From NCBI GenBank assembly GCA_040398845.1, contig JBBATH010000016.1, positions 38,807-102,806 on the forward strand: a stretch of DNA of 64,000 nucleotides, given 5' to 3'. Below the pieces are notes generated by a model. The model was given only the letters and a program-made list of their open reading frames with translations. It was not told the DNA's origin and made no database searches. This DNA comes from WLND01 sp040398845 (lineage in GTDB: Bacteria > Actinomycetota > Actinomycetes > S36-B12). Positions 25,051 to 36,183 of the stretch are shown here, in pieces. Both the position numbers and the translations under genes were made by a program. Within the stretch, counting starts at the first letter, position 1. Every line of letters begins with the position of its first letter.

Positions 25051-25449
25051 CTACCAGACGTAGGCGAGAACTTCTCCGCCTACACCCTTGCTATGTGCCT
25101 GACGGTCCGTGAGGAGACCGCCCGACGTGGACAGAATTGCAACCCCGAGGCCTCCGAGGACGCGCGGGATCGTCGTGCTCTTCGCGTACACGCGAAGGCC
25201 TGGCTTCGACACGCGACGAAGACCCGCGATCGAACGCTCGCGCGAAGGGCCGTACTTCAGCTTGAGGGTCAACGTCTTTCCGACAACATCGTCGGAGGCG
25301 GACCATCCAGCGATATAGCCTTCACGCTGCAAAATCTCGGCAATGCTCACCTTGATCTTTGAATGCGGCATGGTCACGCTGTCGTGATACGCGGAATTCG
25401 CGTTGCGCAGTCGCGCAAGCATGTCCGCAATAGGGTCTGTCATCGTCAT
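25051..25449 (-). CDS. rpsH: 30S ribosomal protein S8
   Basis: 132-residue 16S rRNA-binding protein; in other bacteria S8 also represses the spc operon. TDPIADMLARLRNANSAYH at the start and the C-terminal STSGGLLTDRQAHSKGVGGE are conserved. Confidence 0.97.
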   Translation of the reverse strand: MTMTDPIADMLARLRNANSAYHDSVTMPHSKIKVSIAEILQREGYIAGWSASDDVVGKTLTLKLKYGPSRERSIAGLRRVSKPGLRVYAKSTTIPRVLGGLGVAILSTSGGLLTDRQAHSKGVGGEVLAYVW

Positions 25450-25520
25450 TTAGTGGCCTACGGCCTTCCTCGGTGTGGTTTCCGCCCCGCTCATGCGGAC
25501 CGGACCTGCAACGTCGTTGG

Positions 25521-25706
25521 TTACCAGCTGCTCTTTGTCACACCCGGCAGTTCGCCGGCATGTGCCATCTCACGAACGCAAATGCGGCAGAGCCCGAACT
25601 TACGGTACACCGCATGCGGACGCCCGCATTTGTTGCAGCGGGTGTAACCGCGAACTTTGAACTTCGGCTTCTTCTGCTGCTTTTGGATCAGCGCTTTCTT
25701 CGCCAT
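25521..25706 (-). CDS. rpsN: 30S ribosomal protein S14, type Z
   Basis: Short zinc-binding S14 of 61 residues. Cys24, Cys27, Cys40 and Cys43 (CNKC and CRIC) form the zinc site, and the protein ends LPGVTKSSW. Lies five bases after rplE. A zinc-free paralogue is not in this window. Confidence 0.96.
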   Translation of the reverse strand: MAKKALIQKQQKKPKFKVRGYTRCNKCGRPHAVYRKFGLCRICVREMAHAGELPGVTKSSW

Positions 25707-25711
25707 CTGCT

Positions 25712-26281
25712 TCAGGCCTCCTTGAATGGGAATCCGAGAAGGCGAAGCAGTGCGCGCCCTTCATCATCATTCGATGCAGTCGTGACGATCGTGATGTCCA
25801 TACCCCGGACACGATCGATCTTGTCTTGGTCAATCTCATGGAACATTGACTGCTCGTTGAGACCGAACGTGTAGTTGCCCTTGCCGTCGAATTGCTTCGG
25901 CGACAGTCCGCGGAAGTCACGGATTCGCGGCAGGGCGATCGACAGCAGTCGATCGAGAAACTCCCACATGCGATCGTTTCGAAGGGTCACATGGCAGCCG
26001 ATGGGCTGACCTTCACGAAGCTTAAACTGCGCAATCGACTTGCGGGCCTTGGTGACCTGAGGCTTCTGGCCGGTGATCTCCGTGAGGTCCCTGATCGCAC
26101 CCTCGATGAGCTTGGAATCGCGGGCTGCCTCGCCCACACCCATGTTCACAACCACCTTCGTCACGCCTGGCACCTGCATGATGTTCCCGAACGAGAACTC
26201 CCCCATCAACGAAGGCACAATTTCAGCCCGATAACGCTGCTTGAGACGCGGTACTTCGCGTTCCGTTGTTGCTGTCGCCAT
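25712..26281 (-). CDS. rplE: 50S ribosomal protein L5
   Basis: 5S rRNA-binding protein. The ATG at 26281 gives MATATTEREVPRLKQRY; an upstream in-frame ATG would run into rplX and add arginine-rich, non-conserved residues. VPGVTKVVVNMGVGEAARDS, KARKSIAQFKLREGQPIG and GNYTFGLNEQSMFHEID identify L5. 189 residues, one base after rplX. Confidence 0.97.
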   Translation of the reverse strand: MATATTEREVPRLKQRYRAEIVPSLMGEFSFGNIMQVPGVTKVVVNMGVGEAARDSKLIEGAIRDLTEITGQKPQVTKARKSIAQFKLREGQPIGCHVTLRNDRMWEFLDRLLSIALPRIRDFRGLSPKQFDGKGNYTFGLNEQSMFHEIDQDKIDRVRGMDITIVTTASNDDEGRALLRLLGFPFKEA

Positions 26282-26282
26282 G

Positions 26283-26645
26283 TCAGATGTCCTTACCGGT
26301 GCGGCGGGAGACGCGCACACTGCGCTCTGCCTCGTATGTGGAACCATCCGGACGTCGCTTCTCGACCTGCTCCTTGCGGTAGCCAATTCGGGTCGGTCGT
26401 CCGTCCTCGGGATCGATAATCATCACGTTCGACACATGAATCGGGGCCTCGGTGGTGATGATCCCACCCGTCTTGGCGCCACGTGCATTCTGGCCGATCT
26501 TCGTGTGCTTCTTGATCCGGTTCACACCCTCGACGATGATGCGCTCTGCGTCCGGGACCACCTCAATGACCTTGCCCTTGACGCCGCGATCCTTGCCGGA
26601 GATGACCTGAACAAGGTCACCCTTCTTGATCCTCAACTTCGGCAT
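26283..26645 (-). CDS. rplX: 50S ribosomal protein L24
   Basis: 120-residue assembly initiator with the KOW motif KGDLVQVISGKDRGVKGKV near the N-terminus and EGVNRIKKHTKIGQNARGAK. Two bases after rplN. Confidence 0.97.
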   Translation of the reverse strand: MPKLRIKKGDLVQVISGKDRGVKGKVIEVVPDAERIIVEGVNRIKKHTKIGQNARGAKTGGIITTEAPIHVSNVMIIDPEDGRPTRIGYRKEQVEKRRPDGSTYEAERSVRVSRRTGKDI

Positions 26646-26647
26646 GG

Positions 26648-27016
26648 CTACAGCACCTCCGGGGCGAGCGAGATGATCTTCATGAACTTCTTCTCACGAA
26701 GCTCTCGGCCCACCGGGCCGAAGATGCGCGTGCCACGCGGCTCACCGTCACCCTTGAGGATGACGGCCGCGTTCTCATCGAACCGAATGTACGACCCATC
26801 GGGGCGGCGGCGCTCCTTGCGGGTACGCACGATGACCGCCTTCACGACCTCACCCTTCTTGACACCCCCACCAGGGATCGCGTCCTTGACGGTAGCAACG
26901 ATGATGTCGCCAATACCGGCGTAGCGTCGACCCGAACCGCCGAGCACACGGATGCAAAGAATCTCCTTGGCACCTGTGTTGTCGGCGATACGAAGTCGCG
27001 ACTCTTGCTGAATCAC
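26648..27016 (-). CDS. rplN: 50S ribosomal protein L14
   Basis: 122 residues, exactly the family length, from the GTG at 27016 preceded by AGGAG. The product starts with the conserved IQQESRLRIADNTGAKE. GSGRRYAGIGDIIVATVKDA and FDENAAVILKGDGEPRGTR are diagnostic. Confidence 0.97.
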   Translation of the reverse strand: MIQQESRLRIADNTGAKEILCIRVLGGSGRRYAGIGDIIVATVKDAIPGGGVKKGEVVKAVIVRTRKERRRPDGSYIRFDENAAVILKGDGEPRGTRIFGPVGRELREKKFMKIISLAPEVL

Positions 27017-27068
27017 TTCATTCTCCTGATCGTCTGCCGGTTCTCGTGTTAGAGCCTGGCGGAACCTA

Positions 27069-27350
27069 TTACTTGGCCTTCTCGAGGATCTCGACCACGC
27101 GCCAACGCTTGGTCGCTGAAAGTGGGCGCGTCTCCATGAGCAGGACGCGATCGCCAATGCCGGCGGTGCCAGCCTCGTCGTGCGCCTTTAACTTGCTCGT
27201 CCGACGCACAACCTTGCCATACATCGGGTGCTTGAAGCGATCCTCGACCGCCACCACCACCGTCTTTTGCATCTTGTCGCTAACCACAAGCCCCTCGCGA
27301 GTCTTGCGGTAACCGCGCTTCTCTTCCACGCCAGCCTCATTCACACTCAT
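27069..27350 (-). CDS. rpsQ: 30S ribosomal protein S17
   Basis: 93-residue OB-fold protein. GLVVSDKMQKTVVVAVEDR, HPMYGKVVRRTSKLKAHDE and IGDRVLLMETRPLSATKRW identify S17. Overlaps the rpmC stop by four bases. Confidence 0.96.
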   Translation of the reverse strand: MSVNEAGVEEKRGYRKTREGLVVSDKMQKTVVVAVEDRFKHPMYGKVVRRTSKLKAHDEAGTAGIGDRVLLMETRPLSATKRWRVVEILEKAK

Positions 27351-27577
27351 GCTGCGCCACCCTCGATCGGAGTGATACCCAGCTCACGCTCACGCAGGAT
27401 CGTGTAGATCCGCGCGATGTCCTTGCGCACGGCACGAAGTCGGCCATGGTTTTCAAGCTGACCGGTCGCGCCTTGGAAGCGAAGGTTGAACAGTTCCTCC
27501 TTCGCCTCGCGCAACTTCGCGATCAACTCCTCGTTATCGAGGTTGCGCAATTCGCCAACCTGCGTCCCTGCTGCCAT
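27347..27577 (-). CDS. rpmC: 50S ribosomal protein L29
   Basis: 76-residue, mostly helical protein near the exit tunnel. ELRNLDNEELIAKLREAKEE followed by LFNLRFQGATGQLENHGRLR is the L29 signature. Directly abuts rplP and overlaps rpsQ. Confidence 0.96.
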   Translation of the reverse strand: MAAGTQVGELRNLDNEELIAKLREAKEELFNLRFQGATGQLENHGRLRAVRKDIARIYTILRERELGITPIEGGAA

Positions 27578-28000
27578 TTAATCCTCACCTGCTTCTTCAC
27601 GACGAACGATTCGGCATTTCATCGGGAGTTTGTGCATGGCGCGGGTGAGCGCGGCGTGCGCAACCTTCTCATCCGGATAAGAGAGCTCGAACATCACTCG
27701 ACCAGGCTTGACGTTTGCGATCCACCACTCCGGTGAGCCCTTGCCGGAACCCATGCGAGTCTCGGCCGGCTTCTTGGTGAGCGGACGGTCCGGGTAGATA
27801 TTGATCCAGACCTTGCCACCACGACGCACGTGACGAGTGATCGCGATACGCGCCGACTCAATCTGCCGGTTCGTCACGTAAGCCGGCTCAAGTGCCTGGA
27901 GTCCGAACGTCCCGAACGTTACCTTGGTACCACCCTTCGCGACACCGCGCCTTGTTGGGTGGTGCTGCTTACGGTGCTTGACCCTGCGTGGAATGAGCAT
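27578..28000 (-). CDS. rplP: 50S ribosomal protein L16
   Basis: 140 residues. Starts MLIPRRVKHRKQHHP. Contains GTKVTFGTFGLQALEPAYV and RMGSGKGSPEWWIANVKPG, both L16 signatures. Three bases after rpsC. Confidence 0.97.
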   Translation of the reverse strand: MLIPRRVKHRKQHHPTRRGVAKGGTKVTFGTFGLQALEPAYVTNRQIESARIAITRHVRRGGKVWINIYPDRPLTKKPAETRMGSGKGSPEWWIANVKPGRVMFELSYPDEKVAHAALTRAMHKLPMKCRIVRREEAGED

Positions 28001-28003
28001 GAA

Positions 28004-28852
28004 TCAGGCCTCCTGTCCTTCAGTAGCGGTGGCCGCCTCAACGACGACCTCGGCAGACAACGGAGCGTCCACCACATCAACAACGACGGCGGAAGCAACA
28101 ACGGCCTCCGCTGCATCAGCGTCCTCGCGCGGCCGACGTGGCCGCGCCGGAGCAGCGGTGCCTCGCTGACCAAGGCGGACCGCAGCCGCGGCCGCCTCTC
28201 GCTCGGCGCGAGTCCCAAGCGCCTGTCCCTTGTAGATCCACACCTTCACGCCGATTCGTCCGAACGTGGTGCGGGCCTCGTAGAAGCCGTAGTCGATGTC
28301 GGCGCGCAGGGTATGCAACGGCACCCGGCCCTCGCGGTAGAACTCCGTGCGCGACATCTCAGCACCGCCGAGACGGCCGGACACCTGAACGCGGATCCCA
28401 AGGGCGCCGCTCTTCATGGTGCTCTGCATCCCCTTACGCATTGCGCGCCTGAATGACACGCGACTGCTCAGCTGCTCGGCAATGCCCTGAGCCACCAGTT
28501 GCGAATCGATTTCAGGGTTCTTCACCTCGAGGATGTTCAACTGGACCTGCTTGCCGGTGAGCACCTCGAGATCACCGCGAATGCGATCAGCCTCGGCTCC
28601 ACGACGGCCAATGACGATGCCGGGGCGAGCTGTATGAATATCGACGCGCACTCGGTCACGAGTCCGCTCGATCTCGACCTTGGAGATGCCGGCTCGCTCC
28701 ATGCCCTTCGACAGAAGCTTGCGAATCTTCACATCCTCGTCAACGTAGTCCCGGTAGCGCTGACCCTGCTTCGATGAATCAGCGAACCAACGTGAAGCGA
28801 AGTCGGTGGTGATCCCGAGGCGGAAGCCGTGCGGATTTACTTTCTGGCCCAC
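28004..28852 (-). CDS. rpsC: 30S ribosomal protein S3
   Basis: mRNA-entry-site protein with helicase role. The GTG at 28852 gives VGQKVNPHGFRLGITTDF, the conserved start; open frame beyond it is antisense-like rplV sequence and is rejected. The KH domain (RPGIVIGRRGAEADRIRGDL) and C-terminal domain (GVKVWIYKGQ) are intact. A 60-residue Ala/Val/Glu-rich tail follows, as in many actinobacteria. 282 residues. Confidence 0.97.
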   Translation of the reverse strand: MGQKVNPHGFRLGITTDFASRWFADSSKQGQRYRDYVDEDVKIRKLLSKGMERAGISKVEIERTRDRVRVDIHTARPGIVIGRRGAEADRIRGDLEVLTGKQVQLNILEVKNPEIDSQLVAQGIAEQLSSRVSFRRAMRKGMQSTMKSGALGIRVQVSGRLGGAEMSRTEFYREGRVPLHTLRADIDYGFYEARTTFGRIGVKVWIYKGQALGTRAEREAAAAAVRLGQRGTAAPARPRRPREDADAAEAVVASAVVVDVVDAPLSAEVVVEAATATEGQEA

Positions 28853-28856
28853 GGTC

Positions 28857-29435
28857 TCAGTCCTTCGTCTCGGTCGTCTCGGCAGCGGGCTTGGCGGACG
28901 CCTTCGTTGCTGCCTTCTTCGTGGTCTTCGCCGCGGGAGCCTCGGTCGACTTTGCAGCCGCCTTCTTCGTCGTCTTCGCCGCCGGCGCCTGTGCCGACTT
29001 GCTGGCCGCCTTCTTGGCGGCCGGCTTCTCTTCGGGCACCGCAACCGGAGCCGACGGTGACTTAGGCGCCTTCTTCACTAGCGGCTTGGCCGCGATCACC
29101 TCACGACCGTCGGAGACGATCACCGTGATGTGGCTGCTGCGCTTGCGGATGCGGTACGCCCGACCCTGAGCTCGCGGACGAATCCGCTTCTGGGTCGGTC
29201 CCTCGTCGACAAACGCGGCGCTCACAACAAGCGCCCGCTCGTCCATCGCATAGTTGTTTTTCGCATTGGCGATCGCGCTGGCCAGCACCTTGCCAATCGG
29301 CTCGCTTGCCGCCTGCGGTGCAAACGTCAACACCGCTTGGGCGTCGCCGGCATTCATCCCTCGAATGAGGTCGATGACGCGGCGCGCCTTCATGGGCGTG
29401 ACGCGGACATACCGCGCTTGGGCCCTGGCTTCCAT
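28857..29435 (-). CDS. rplV: 50S ribosomal protein L22 with repetitive C-terminal extension
   Basis: Exit-tunnel protein. The normal L22 core (about residues 1-112) contains YVRVTPMKARRVIDLIRGM and RIRPRAQGRAYRIRKRSSHI. It is followed by about 80 residues rich in Ala, Lys, Pro and Thr with near-repeats of APAAKTTKKAA, resembling histone-H1-like tails that bind RNA or DNA. Such extensions occur in actinobacterial L22, but this is a long one. 192 residues. Confidence 0.95.
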   Translation of the reverse strand: MEARAQARYVRVTPMKARRVIDLIRGMNAGDAQAVLTFAPQAASEPIGKVLASAIANAKNNYAMDERALVVSAAFVDEGPTQKRIRPRAQGRAYRIRKRSSHITVIVSDGREVIAAKPLVKKAPKSPSAPVAVPEEKPAAKKAASKSAQAPAAKTTKKAAAKSTEAPAAKTTKKAATKASAKPAAETTETKD

Positions 29436-29527
29436 CGCTTTCCCCTTGCTCTTTGGTTGATACGTGCTCGTTATCCGTACCTGCTCGACATTCCCTTGCG
29501 CCGACTACTGCCAGCACACGCCCGCAA

Positions 29528-29809
29528 CTACCGGCGCTTGGCCTTGCGGTCGTCCTTCACGTGCCCCCGGAACGTCCGGGTCGGGGCGAACTCGCCGAGC
29601 TTGTGCCCGACCATGTTCTCCGACACGAAGACCGGAACATGCTTGCGACCATCGTGCACCGCAATCGTGTGACCCAGCATCGCCGGAATGATCATCGAAC
29701 GGCGCGACCAAGTCTTGATGACGTTCTTGGTGCCGGCTTCGTTTTGAACGTCGACCTTCTTGAGCAGATGACCGTCGACGAACGGGCCTTTCTTCAGACT
29801 GCGAGGCAT
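29528..29809 (-). CDS. rpsS: 30S ribosomal protein S19
   Basis: 93 residues. MPRSLKKGPFVDGHLLKKV at the start and FVSENMVGHKLGEFAPTRTF near the end identify S19. It lies 11 bases downstream of rplB. Confidence 0.97.
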   Translation of the reverse strand: MPRSLKKGPFVDGHLLKKVDVQNEAGTKNVIKTWSRRSMIIPAMLGHTIAVHDGRKHVPVFVSENMVGHKLGEFAPTRTFRGHVKDDRKAKRR

Positions 29810-29820
29810 GTCGGGTTCCC

Positions 29821-30657
29821 TTAGCGCTTCTTGCCGGTCTTGCGACGGCGGACGATGAACTTGTCGCTGGCCTTATTGGCCTGACGGGTGCGACCCTCGG
29901 GCTTACCGTTCGGGTTGACGGGATGACGGCCACCTGAAGTCTTGCCTTCACCACCACCATGCGGGTGATCAACAGGGTTCATTGCCACACCACGGACGCT
30001 TGGGCGCTTGCCCTTCCAGCGCATACGACCGGCCTTGCCCCAGTTGATATTCGACTGCTCCGCGTTGCCAACCTCGCCGATCGTAGCGCGGCAGCGCAGG
30101 TCGACATTCCGGATTTCACCTGACGGCATGCGCAACTGTGCATACGGACCGTCCTTGGCAACGAGTTGAACCGAGGCACCAGCAGAGCGTGCAATCTTCG
30201 CGCCACCCGCGGGACGAAGCTCGACCGCATGAATAACGCTACCCACTGGGATGTTACGCAGGGGCAAGTTATTCCCCGGCTTGATATCGGCCGCTGGGCC
30301 AGTCTCAATCGGATCGCCCTGCTTCAGTTTGTTGGGCGCAATGATGTACCGCTTCTCGCCATCCGCGAAGTGCAGCAATGCGATGCGCGCCGTTCGGTTC
30401 GGGTCGTACTCAATGTGAGCGACCTTCGCCGGAACACCATCCTTGTCAGCCCGACGGAAGTCGATGACCCGGTAGGCGCGCTTATGCCCACCACCCTGAT
30501 GACGAGTCGTGATCTTGCCGGAGTTGTTACGTCCGCCCTTCTTGGGCAACGGACGAACCAGCGACTTCTCCGGGGTCGAACGCGTGATCTCAACGAAGTC
30601 GGCCACACTCGAACCTCGACGGCCCGGAGTGGTCGGCTTGTACTTACGGATTCCCAT
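29821..30657 (-). CDS. rplB: 50S ribosomal protein L2
   Basis: 278-residue protein near the peptidyl-transferase centre. KYKPTTPGRRGSSVADF at the start and GVAMNPVDHPHGGGEGKTSG, with the conserved His that approaches the active site, are present. Confidence 0.97.
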   Translation of the reverse strand: MGIRKYKPTTPGRRGSSVADFVEITRSTPEKSLVRPLPKKGGRNNSGKITTRHQGGGHKRAYRVIDFRRADKDGVPAKVAHIEYDPNRTARIALLHFADGEKRYIIAPNKLKQGDPIETGPAADIKPGNNLPLRNIPVGSVIHAVELRPAGGAKIARSAGASVQLVAKDGPYAQLRMPSGEIRNVDLRCRATIGEVGNAEQSNINWGKAGRMRWKGKRPSVRGVAMNPVDHPHGGGEGKTSGGRHPVNPNGKPEGRTRQANKASDKFIVRRRKTGKKR

Positions 30658-30686
30658 AGCTGTTCCTCTTCAGTCTGGAGTCCCGG

Positions 30687-30986
30687 TTATGAAACCGGGC
30701 CCCCGAAGATGTCGATTCGGTCTCCTGCAGCAACGGAAACAATTGCTCGCTTCGTTGCTGCGCGGCGGCCGAAGCCAGTCCGGGTGCGAACCCGCTTACC
30801 TGCGCGATTAGCGGTGTTGACCGACGTCACTTTTACGCCAAACACCTGCTCAACCGCAATCTTGATCTGGGTCTTGTTCGCATCCGGTGACACGATGAAG
30901 GTGTACTTGTTCTCGTCGAGGAGCCCATAACTCTTCTCCGAAATCACCGGCGCGACCAAGATATCTCGCGGATCTGCGATTCTCAT
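30687..30986 (-). CDS. rplW: 50S ribosomal protein L23
   Basis: 99 residues; docking site for SRP and trigger factor at the tunnel exit. DILVAPVISEKSYGLLDENK at the start and KTQIKIAVEQVFGVKVTSVN are family motifs. Overlaps the rplD stop by four bases. Confidence 0.97.
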   Translation of the reverse strand: MRIADPRDILVAPVISEKSYGLLDENKYTFIVSPDANKTQIKIAVEQVFGVKVTSVNTANRAGKRVRTRTGFGRRAATKRAIVSVAAGDRIDIFGGPVS

Positions 30987-31663
30987 GCCTCAACCTCGCT
31001 CTCAGCGGCAACTGCCTTCACGCTCTTGCCTGTTGGGGATCCAGCCATGAACATGTCGAGCGCCGACTTGGTGAACAGCACCTGGTCACTCACAAGGACG
31101 TCGTAGGTGTTCAGTTGATCGGGGCTGAGGACATGAGTATTCGGTACGTTTCGCAGCGATAGCCAGGAGGTGGTCTCCTCGCGCGAAACGACGAACAGCA
31201 CCTTGCCTTCCAAGTTCAGCGCGTTGATCGCAGCCAACGCCTTCTTCGTCGAAGGCACGGCACCCGAGACAAGCTCCGAGACAACGTGGATTCGGCCGTC
31301 GCGAGCCCGGTCGGAAAGCGCGCCACGCAACGCGCCCGTCTTCATCTTCTTGGGGGTCCGCTGTGAATAGTCACGCGGCTTCGGCCCATGAACGATGCCA
31401 CCGCCCTTAAACTGCGGGGCTCGGATCGAGCCCTGCCGCGCACGACCGGTGCCCTTTTGCTTGTACGGCTTACGGCCACCACCGCTCACCTCTGCACGAG
31501 TCTTTGTGGAGTGGGTCCCCTGCCGGGCCGCCGCTAGCTGAGCGACGACGACCTGATGAATCAACGGGATGTTCACCTGCACGTCGAAGATCTCAGCGGG
31601 CAACTCAACCGAGCCTGCCGGCTTACCTGCTGCGGTGCGGACATCAACGGACGTCATGCTCAT
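30983..31663 (-). CDS. rplD: 50S ribosomal protein L4
   Basis: 226 residues. GTHSTKTRAEVSGGGRKPYK, QKGTGRARQGSIRAPQFKGG and GGIVHGPKPRDYSQRTPKK form the tunnel loop of L4. Start overlaps the rplC stop (ATGA); a second ATG two codons later is also possible. Confidence 0.97.
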   Translation of the reverse strand: MSMTSVDVRTAAGKPAGSVELPAEIFDVQVNIPLIHQVVVAQLAAARQGTHSTKTRAEVSGGGRKPYKQKGTGRARQGSIRAPQFKGGGIVHGPKPRDYSQRTPKKMKTGALRGALSDRARDGRIHVVSELVSGAVPSTKKALAAINALNLEGKVLFVVSREETTSWLSLRNVPNTHVLSPDQLNTYDVLVSDQVLFTKSALDMFMAGSPTGKSVKAVAAESEVEA

Positions 31664-32304
31664 GCCTCCTTCACGGCGCTGCGGACGAACACGAGGCCGC
31701 CCTTCGGGCCCGGGATCGCACCCTTGACAAGAATGAGACCGCGCTCCAAATCGACACCCTGAATTCTTAGATTCAGAGTCGTCTGGCGCTCCCCACCCAT
31801 GCGCCCGGCCATCTTCATCCCCTTGAACACTCGACCAGGAGTCGAGCAGCCACCGATAGAACCCGGGGAACGGTGCTTGCGCTGCACACCATGCGTCGCG
31901 CGAAGGCCGTGGAAGCCATGGCGCTTCATGACGCCTGCGAAGCCCTTCCCCTTCGTCGTACCGACGATGTCGACCATCTGGCCAATCTCGAAGGTGCCGG
32001 CGCTGAGCTCTTGTCCTAGGACGTACTCGGATGCATCGTCGGTGCGGATCTCAACGAGATGACGTCGCGGAGTGACGCCGGCCTTCTCGAAGTGACCGGA
32101 CGCTGGCTTGTTCACCTTGCGAGGATCAATTGATCCGAAAGCAATCTGCACTGCCGAATAACCATCATTCTCGGGGGTGCGAACCTGGGTCACGACACAG
32201 GGCCCGGCCTTGACCACAGTGACCGGGACAACCTTGTTGTTGTCATCCCAGACCTGCGTCATGCCGAGCTTCTCGCCCAGTACGCCCTTAACGTTGGTGC
32301 TCAT
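31660..32304 (-). CDS. rplC: 50S ribosomal protein L3
   Basis: Early assembly protein. The ATG at 32304 gives MSTNVKGVLGEKLGMTQVWD, the conserved start; upstream in-frame sequence is antisense-like rpsJ sequence and is rejected. GFAGVMKRHGFHGLRATHGV and HRSPGSIGGCSTPGRVFKGM, containing the methylatable Gln region equivalent, identify L3. 214 residues. Confidence 0.97.
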   Translation of the reverse strand: MSTNVKGVLGEKLGMTQVWDDNNKVVPVTVVKAGPCVVTQVRTPENDGYSAVQIAFGSIDPRKVNKPASGHFEKAGVTPRRHLVEIRTDDASEYVLGQELSAGTFEIGQMVDIVGTTKGKGFAGVMKRHGFHGLRATHGVQRKHRSPGSIGGCSTPGRVFKGMKMAGRMGGERQTTLNLRIQGVDLERGLILVKGAIPGPKGGLVFVRSAVKEA

Positions 32305-32317
32305 TGTCTGCTCGTCC

Positions 32318-32626
32318 TTACAGCTTGATCTCGATATCGACACCAGCCGGAAGATCGAGCCGCATGAGCGAGTCGACGGTCTTCGGCGTGGGATCGAGGA
32401 TGTCAATGAGGCGCTTGTGGGTCCGCATCTCGAAGTGCTCGCGGCTGTCCTTGTACTTGTGCGGAGAACGAATGACGCAGTACACGTTCTTCTCCGTAGG
32501 CAGCGGCACGGGTCCGGCCACCTTGGCACCGGTACGGATCACCGTCTCGACGATCTTGCGCGCCGATGAATCGATGACCTCGTGGTCATAGGCCTTAAGC
32601 CTGATGCGGATCTTCTGTCCCGCCAT
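32318..32626 (-). CDS. rpsJ: 30S ribosomal protein S10 / NusE
   Basis: 102 residues; also part of transcription antitermination complexes. KIRIRLKAYDHEVIDSSARK at the start and EHFEMRTHKRLIDILDPTPK in the second half are conserved. First gene of the S10 cluster, 112 bases downstream of tuf, with a hairpin between them. Confidence 0.97.
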   Translation of the reverse strand: MAGQKIRIRLKAYDHEVIDSSARKIVETVIRTGAKVAGPVPLPTEKNVYCVIRSPHKYKDSREHFEMRTHKRLIDILDPTPKTVDSLMRLDLPAGVDIEIKL

Positions 32627-32704
32627 GGTGGCTGGTGTCCTTACTTCTCGTGTGCCGATGCGTTAAGTTCATGCGGTTCATGCTGGCGGTTGCCCGCGAG
32701 CGGT

Positions 32705-32732
32705 GCCGGGTGGCTGTCGCCAGCCACCCGGC
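32705..32732 (-). terminator. Hairpin after tuf
   Basis: GCCGGGTGGCTG at 32705-32716 is perfectly inverted as CAGCCACCCGGC at 32721-32732 around a four-base loop. It lies seven bases past the tuf stop, so it marks the end of the str operon and the boundary with the S10 operon. There is no T tract, as is common for actinobacterial terminators. Confidence 0.65.
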
Positions 32733-32738
32733 CGCCAA

Positions 32739-33935
32739 CTACTTCAGGATCTTCGTGACGCGACCAGCGCCCACCGTGCGGCCACCCTCACGGATCGCGA
32801 ACCGTAGACCCTCTTCCATCGCGATTGACTGAATCAGCTCAACGCGCATGTCCGTGTTGTCACCGGGCATCACCATCTCCTTGCCCTCCGGCAGGTAGAC
32901 GACGCCCGTGACATCGGTCGTGCGGAAGTAGAACTGCGGGCGGTAGTTATTGAAGAACGGGGTGTGACGACCGCCTTCATCCTTCGAGAGGATGTAGACC
33001 TGCGCATCGAAATCGGTGTGCGGGGTAATCGAACCCGGCTTGCAGCACACCTGTCCACGCTCGACATCCTCGCGCTTGATGCCACGCAGGAGCAGACCGA
33101 CATTCTCACCAGCTTGTCCCTCATCGAGAAGCTTGCGGAACATTTCAACCCCGGTGACAACACACTTGGGTGCGAGGCCGGGGCGAATGCCCACGATTTC
33201 GATCTCCTCGTTCACCTTGACAATGCCACGCTCGATGCGACCAGTGACGACGGTTCCACGACCAGTGATCGTGAAGACATCCTCGACGGGCATGAGGAAC
33301 GGCTTGTCAACCTCGCGCTCCGGTGTCGGGATCCCGGTGTCGACCGCGTCCATGAGTGCGAGAATCGACTCTCCCCACTTGGCGTCTCCCTGAAGCGCCG
33401 GGAACGCCGCAACACGAACGACAGGGATGTCATCGCCCGGGTACTCATAGGCTGAGAGAAGTTCACGAACCTCCATCTCGACGAGTTCGAGGAGATCCTC
33501 ATCGTCGACCATGTCGCACTTGTTGAGCGCAACGACGAGCGAGGGCACGCCGACCTGACGGGCGAGGAGCACATGCTCCTTCGTCTGCGGCATCGGGCCA
33601 TCGGTCGCTGCAACCACGAGGATCGCACCGTCCATCTGCGCTGCACCGGTGATCATGTTCTTGATGTAGTCAGCGTGACCGGGGCAGTCGACGTGGGCGT
33701 AGTGACGCGCCTCAGTCTGGTATTCGACGTGCGCGATCGAGATAGTGATACCGCGCTGGCGCTCTTCGGGCGCCTTGTCGATCATGTCGAAGGGCGTGAA
33801 CGGGTTCACGTCCGGATACTTGTCGTGCAGCACCTTGGTGATCGCAGCGGTCAGCGTGGTCTTGCCATGGTCAATGTGACCAATGGTGCCGATGTTGACG
33901 TGCGGCTTGGTGCGCTCAAACTTGGCCTTCGCCAC
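32739..33935 (-). CDS. tuf: Elongation factor Tu
   Basis: GTPase that delivers aminoacyl-tRNA to the ribosome. G1 GHIDHGKTTL, G2 RGITI, G3 DCPGHADYIKNM, G4 NKCDM. Domains II and III are complete and end GRTVGAGRVTKILK. 398 residues, GTG start. A CC pair in GQVCCKPGSITPHTDF departs slightly from the usual GQVLAKPGTITPH and may be lineage-specific. Follows fusA by 85 bases, containing an 8-bp dyad (CGCGGATC at 33973, GATCCGCG at 34012). Confidence 0.98.
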   Translation of the reverse strand: MAKAKFERTKPHVNIGTIGHIDHGKTTLTAAITKVLHDKYPDVNPFTPFDMIDKAPEERQRGITISIAHVEYQTEARHYAHVDCPGHADYIKNMITGAAQMDGAILVVAATDGPMPQTKEHVLLARQVGVPSLVVALNKCDMVDDEDLLELVEMEVRELLSAYEYPGDDIPVVRVAAFPALQGDAKWGESILALMDAVDTGIPTPEREVDKPFLMPVEDVFTITGRGTVVTGRIERGIVKVNEEIEIVGIRPGLAPKCVVTGVEMFRKLLDEGQAGENVGLLLRGIKREDVERGQVCCKPGSITPHTDFDAQVYILSKDEGGRHTPFFNNYRPQFYFRTTDVTGVVYLPEGKEMVMPGDNTDMRVELIQSIAMEEGLRFAIREGGRTVGAGRVTKILK

Positions 33936-34020
33936 CTGAGTTCTCCCTTGTCGTTATGCCGTCCGGCGTTATCGCGGATCGGTGGTTTCTTTGGATATTT
34001 GGCCTTGCTGTGATCCGCGG

Positions 34021-36132
<2,112 letters not shown>

Positions 36133-36183
36133 GCGATTCTCTCCGTTGCTTTCGTGGGTGGGTCGGTTCGGGGGTACTAGCGA

